From JAAYCB01 sp012744395 (GTDB taxonomy: Bacteria > Planctomycetota > Planctomycetia > Pirellulales > Thermoguttaceae): a DNA stretch of 56,791 nt. The position numbers and the translations under genes were made by a program. Where the stretch lies: positions 1 to 56,791 of the forward strand of contig JAQVNJ010000025.1 in the NCBI GenBank assembly GCA_028703175.1, in the 5' to 3' direction. Of this stretch, positions 53,984 to 56,791 are shown piece by piece (within the stretch, counting starts at the first letter, position 1; every line of letters begins with the position of its first letter). The notes beneath the pieces were generated by a model, which worked only from the letters and a program-made list of their open reading frames with translations, did not search any database and was not told where the DNA came from.

Positions 53984-55717
53984 TTAGTCAAGCAATATTG
54001 CAGCAGTGTGACCGGGCAGGAAAACTTCCTCGCCCTCTACTTCAATTGAGTTCTCCGACCCTAGAACAATACTCCTCCCGAGAAACGCCGGACATACGAT
54101 CGATTGTGCGGATTCAGCAAAATTGCAGGCAATTACTGCAGAACCACGTCGCATGACAAGCCACCGCGCATCTTCATCAAAATCGATCGTCGTATTGCCG
54201 AGATATCCACTCGTCAGACATCGAGTTCGGCAGCGAAGCGAGATGAGCGAGCGATGCCACTGCAAAAGGTCGCGGTGCGGCTCCTTGAGAGGTTCCTCCC
54301 AATCGAGTTTCGATCGCTGGCAGCTTTCCTCTGCCTGAGGGTCGGGAATCTCTTCAGAATTCCAGCCGAATTCGGCAAATTCGTGTTGCCGCCCGCGTCG
54401 GACCGCTTCACCCAACTCGGCGTCCTGATGGTTGGTGAAATACAGAAAGGGGGGCATGGCGCCCCATTCCTCTCCCTGGAACAACATCGGGACAAAAGGG
54501 GACGTCATCACGAGGGTGGCCCCGATCTTGAGTTGTCCGGGCGAAAGGAGGTGACTTGTGCGTTCGCCCAGAGCGCGGTTGCCCACCTGATCGTGGTTCT
54601 GAAGGCAACCGACAAATCGGTGTCCCGAGAGATCGGCAGCCGAACGACCATGGCGGCGTCGGCGATAGGGAGAGTAACGGCCGTCGTAGGTGAGCCCCTC
54701 CGTCAGGACCTTGGCCAGGTCGGCCAGCGTTCCGAAGTCATGGTAGTAGCCGTCCCGCTCGCCCGTGAGCACCGAATGCAGAGCGTGGTGAAAGTCTTCG
54801 TTCCACTGGGCATCGATCCCGTAGCCTCCCTGTTCGCGTGAGCGTATGACGCGGGGATCGTTCAGATCGCTCTCGGCAATGAGAACGAGATGACGGCCGA
54901 GTTCGACTTCGAGATCGTCCACCTCCACGGCGAGCTGCTCGAGAAAATGGATGGCGGAAATATCGATGATGGCATGGATGGCGTCGATGCGAAGGCCGTC
55001 GAAGCGATAGTCCCGCAGCCACATGAGGGCGTTGTCGATCAAGAACCTCCGCACCTCGTCGCTCTCCGGCCCGTCCAGATTGACCGCTTCGCCCCAAGGT
55101 GTCTGGTAGCGCGCGGTGAAGTAGGGACCGAACCGCTGGAGATAGTTGCCACACGGTCCGAGATGGTTGTAGACCACGTCGAGCATGACGGCCAATCCGC
55201 GCTTGTGGCATGCGTCGACGAGGCGTTTTAGGCCGTCGGGCCCCCCGTAGGCGTGATGGGGTGCGTAGAGATCCACCCCGTCGTATCCCCACCCTCGCAG
55301 GCCGGAAAACTCGGCCACCGGCATCAGTTCCACGTGAGTGATCCCCAGTTCGACGAGATGGTCGAGGCGGCCAATCGCCGAATCGAAGGTGCCTTCCGGT
55401 GTGAAGGTGCCAACGTGCAACTCATAGATCACGGCGGATCCAAGCGGAGGTTGCTGCCATCCTGCATCCGTCCAGGTGAAACGGCTGTGCTCCACCCATC
55501 GAGACGGTCCATGAACTCCCTCCGGCTGCCAGGCCGACCGGGGATCGGGAAGCGGACCTTCCCCGTCAACGTAGTATGCATAGTCGACACCATGCCGGAT
55601 GAACGGGGCATCGACGGTCCACCAGCCATTCTCCGTCCGGTCCATCTTCACGCGGCTTCCGGCACTCTCCAACTCCACGAGGCCGGCGTCTGGGGCCCAG
55701 ACACGCATTTCCGCCAC
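53984..55717 (-). CDS. treZ: malto-oligosyltrehalose trehalohydrolase
   Basis: TreZ releases trehalose from the end of maltooligosyl-trehalose made by TreY, the second step of the glycogen-to-trehalose route, in the cytosol. The enzyme has 577 residues from GTG 55717. That start has AAAGGAA eight bases upstream and lies five bases after the treY stop. An N-terminal beta-sandwich (VWAPDAGLVELES) precedes the GH13 barrel. Key residues are about Asp245 in FDGLRIDAIHA, Glu282 in LVLIAESDL and Asp376 in CLQNHDQVGNR. VYNHLGPCGNY is also typical. A later Met (55708) is a possible start. Its 3' end abuts an IS66 remnant. Confidence 0.95.
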   Translation of the reverse strand: MAEMRVWAPDAGLVELESAGSRVKMDRTENGWWTVDAPFIRHGVDYAYYVDGEGPLPDPRSAWQPEGVHGPSRWVEHSRFTWTDAGWQQPPLGSAVIYELHVGTFTPEGTFDSAIGRLDHLVELGITHVELMPVAEFSGLRGWGYDGVDLYAPHHAYGGPDGLKRLVDACHKRGLAVMLDVVYNHLGPCGNYLQRFGPYFTARYQTPWGEAVNLDGPESDEVRRFLIDNALMWLRDYRFDGLRIDAIHAIIDISAIHFLEQLAVEVDDLEVELGRHLVLIAESDLNDPRVIRSREQGGYGIDAQWNEDFHHALHSVLTGERDGYYHDFGTLADLAKVLTEGLTYDGRYSPYRRRRHGRSAADLSGHRFVGCLQNHDQVGNRALGERTSHLLSPGQLKIGATLVMTSPFVPMLFQGEEWGAMPPFLYFTNHQDAELGEAVRRGRQHEFAEFGWNSEEIPDPQAEESCQRSKLDWEEPLKEPHRDLLQWHRSLISLRCRTRCLTSGYLGNTTIDFDEDARWLVMRRGSAVIACNFAESAQSIVCPAFLGRSIVLGSENSIEVEGEEVFLPGHTAAILLD

Positions 55718-55722
55718 GTCTG

Positions 55723-56791
55723 TTATTCCTTTTTCGACAGGAGGCCGACAGGGAAACGCGCGAGGAGTTCCGAAAGCCGGATCCGGCCCGTTTCCCACAG
55801 ATCGCCAGACAAGAGGTCCGTCCACTGCCCTGCCGGCAAGTCCAACGCGGTATCGCTCCAATCGCCGTTCAATCGCAGCACCAGCCGTGGGGCGACAGAT
55901 ATGACATTTTCACCACGCATGAAAGCCACGAGGTGCGAGGCTCTCGCGCCAGAAGCGAAGATCGGGCGGTATCCGCCCTGCGAACCGAAGAGTTCCGGCC
56001 GAGCGCGGCGCAGGTGCAAGCTTTGCCGGATCAGCCAAAGCTTGGGCAGGCCCTCGTCCGACCTGGCCAGGATATCCTCCGGAGAAAGGGAAGGCAACTC
56101 GTCGAGCAAACGGCGGCGCAATGCGAAGTCGACGGGCCTGCGGTTGTCCGGATCAACGAGGCTCAAGTCCCAGAGTTCGGTCCCCTGGTAGATGTCCGGG
56201 ACTCCTGGAGCGGTAAGCTTGATCAGCGTTTCCGCCAGGCTATTGATTCTTCCGGCGGCCACGAGACGGCCCGTGAAGTCCGCGACGTCCTCGCAAAACG
56301 TTCGGTCTTCCAGGATGGCCTGGACAAACTCGCGGATGCTTCCCTCGTAGGTGTCGTCTTGAACGGTCCAGGAAGTGTGGTTCTTGGCTTCCCGCACGGC
56401 CTTCTCCGCATAAGAGGTCAGGCGATCCGGACCGATCGGCCAGACGCCGACCAGCGTTTGGTAGAGCAGGTACTCCGTATTTCGATCCGGCCACTGCGCG
56501 GTGCGATGGCGTTCGTTCTGCTCGCGCCATCTCCGGACGGCGCGGGCCCACTCGTCGGGCATCTCGGAAATCAACGCAAGCCGGGAGCGAACGTCCTCGC
56601 TGCGTTTCGTTTCGTGGGTGCTGGACGCGAGCAGCGTATCCGGGTGCGTGGTCTGCGTGGCGGCGCAGGCCTGATGGAACTGCTCGGGAGTTACGCCGAA
56701 TCGGCTTGGATCGCCACCCACTTCGTTGAGTGCGACCAGCCGGTTGAAGCGGTAAAAGGCGGTATCTTCAACACCCTTGGCCATGGCCGGC
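55723..56791 (-). CDS. treY: maltooligosyl trehalose synthase, 5' part beyond the window edge
   Basis: The visible 356 residues are the C-terminal part of TreY, which turns the reducing-end linkage of a maltooligosaccharide into an alpha,alpha-1,1 bond. The segment starts in the family signature (AKGVEDTAFYRFNRL, then LNEVGGDP) and contains STHETKRSEDVRSRL, LVGVWPIG and GVPDIYQGTELWDLSLVDPDNRRPV, all typical. The frame continues through the window end upstream of the internal Met at 56784, so no start is visible. It ends five bases before treZ and is co-transcribed with it. The usual third partner, glycogen debranching treX, is not in view. Confidence 0.95.
   Translation of the reverse strand, partial: PAMAKGVEDTAFYRFNRLVALNEVGGDPSRFGVTPEQFHQACAATQTTHPDTLLASSTHETKRSEDVRSRLALISEMPDEWARAVRRWREQNERHRTAQWPDRNTEYLLYQTLVGVWPIGPDRLTSYAEKAVREAKNHTSWTVQDDTYEGSIREFVQAILEDRTFCEDVADFTGRLVAAGRINSLAETLIKLTAPGVPDIYQGTELWDLSLVDPDNRRPVDFALRRRLLDELPSLSPEDILARSDEGLPKLWLIRQSLHLRRARPELFGSQGGYRPIFASGARASHLVAFMRGENVISVAPRLVLRLNGDWSDTALDLPAGQWTDLLSGDLWETGRIRLSELLARFPVGLLSKKE

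Noticed and set aside
53984..55861. treZ starting at 55861
   Set aside because: That would overlap treY by 139 bases with non-homologous sequence; the GTG at 55717 has a ribosome binding site and starts the N-terminal domain.

Overview
The window is a high-GC bacterial segment that reads as Planctomycetota, probably Pirellulales-like. The basis is gene content, not an rRNA gene. It carries very large exported proteins, two MoxR/DUF58/BatA-type von Willebrand factor A (VWA) modules, PQQ-propeller and squalene-cyclase-repeat proteins, Tat-exported hydrolases, a short HU protein with the extended planctomycete tail, and LamG/NPCBM carbohydrate-binding architectures. No tRNA, rRNA or CRISPR array was recognised.

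Layout. 1-6940: a DUF4159-like Tat-exported protein (minus strand, cut by the window edge) diverges from a tight four-gene VWA module (exported protein, VWA membrane protein, DUF58, BatA-like). 7110-19192: mostly housekeeping and secreted enzymes: a methyltransferase-like protein, an HtrA protease, thiL-tsaE, a ThiH-like radical SAM enzyme, a double GNAT protein, a Tat amidohydrolase, an exported unknown, an exported M20D hydrolase and a 2-Cys peroxiredoxin. 19556-25555: a LamG plus GH42-like giant, a small unknown, RluA, Maf and HU. 26106-50763: the centrepiece, about 24.7 kb all on the plus strand. It comprises a 1643-residue double PQQ-propeller/TPR protein, a squalene-cyclase-repeat protein, MoxR, DUF58, BatA, a VWA protein, a three-helix membrane protein with a coiled-coil tail, a coiled-coil probable lipoprotein, a helical exported protein, an NPCBM protein, then three tandem trypsin-fold/PDZ proteins and a small membrane protein. 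Most junctions overlap by 1-4 bases or are only a few tens of bases apart, so most of this is probably one operon. 51096-53055: a frameshifted zinc-ribbon membrane protein and a membrane-anchored tail-fibre-like protein. 53728-56791: an IS66 remnant abutting treZ-treY (minus strand).

The most interesting observation is the end of the MoxR operon. The first trypsin-fold protein keeps an intact His-Asp-Ser triad. The second has lost His and Ser. The third has lost all three residues and is fused to an alpha/beta-hydrolase-like domain whose nucleophile elbow carries Glu instead of Ser. One live and two dead proteases co-transcribed with a MoxR/VWA module suggests a regulated envelope proteolysis or assembly complex. 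That role is inference; the residue changes are visible in the sequence.

A palindromic repeat family built on the core TTCCCAAGC...GCTTGGGAA recurs in at least four intergenic regions, in two cases as tandem pairs.
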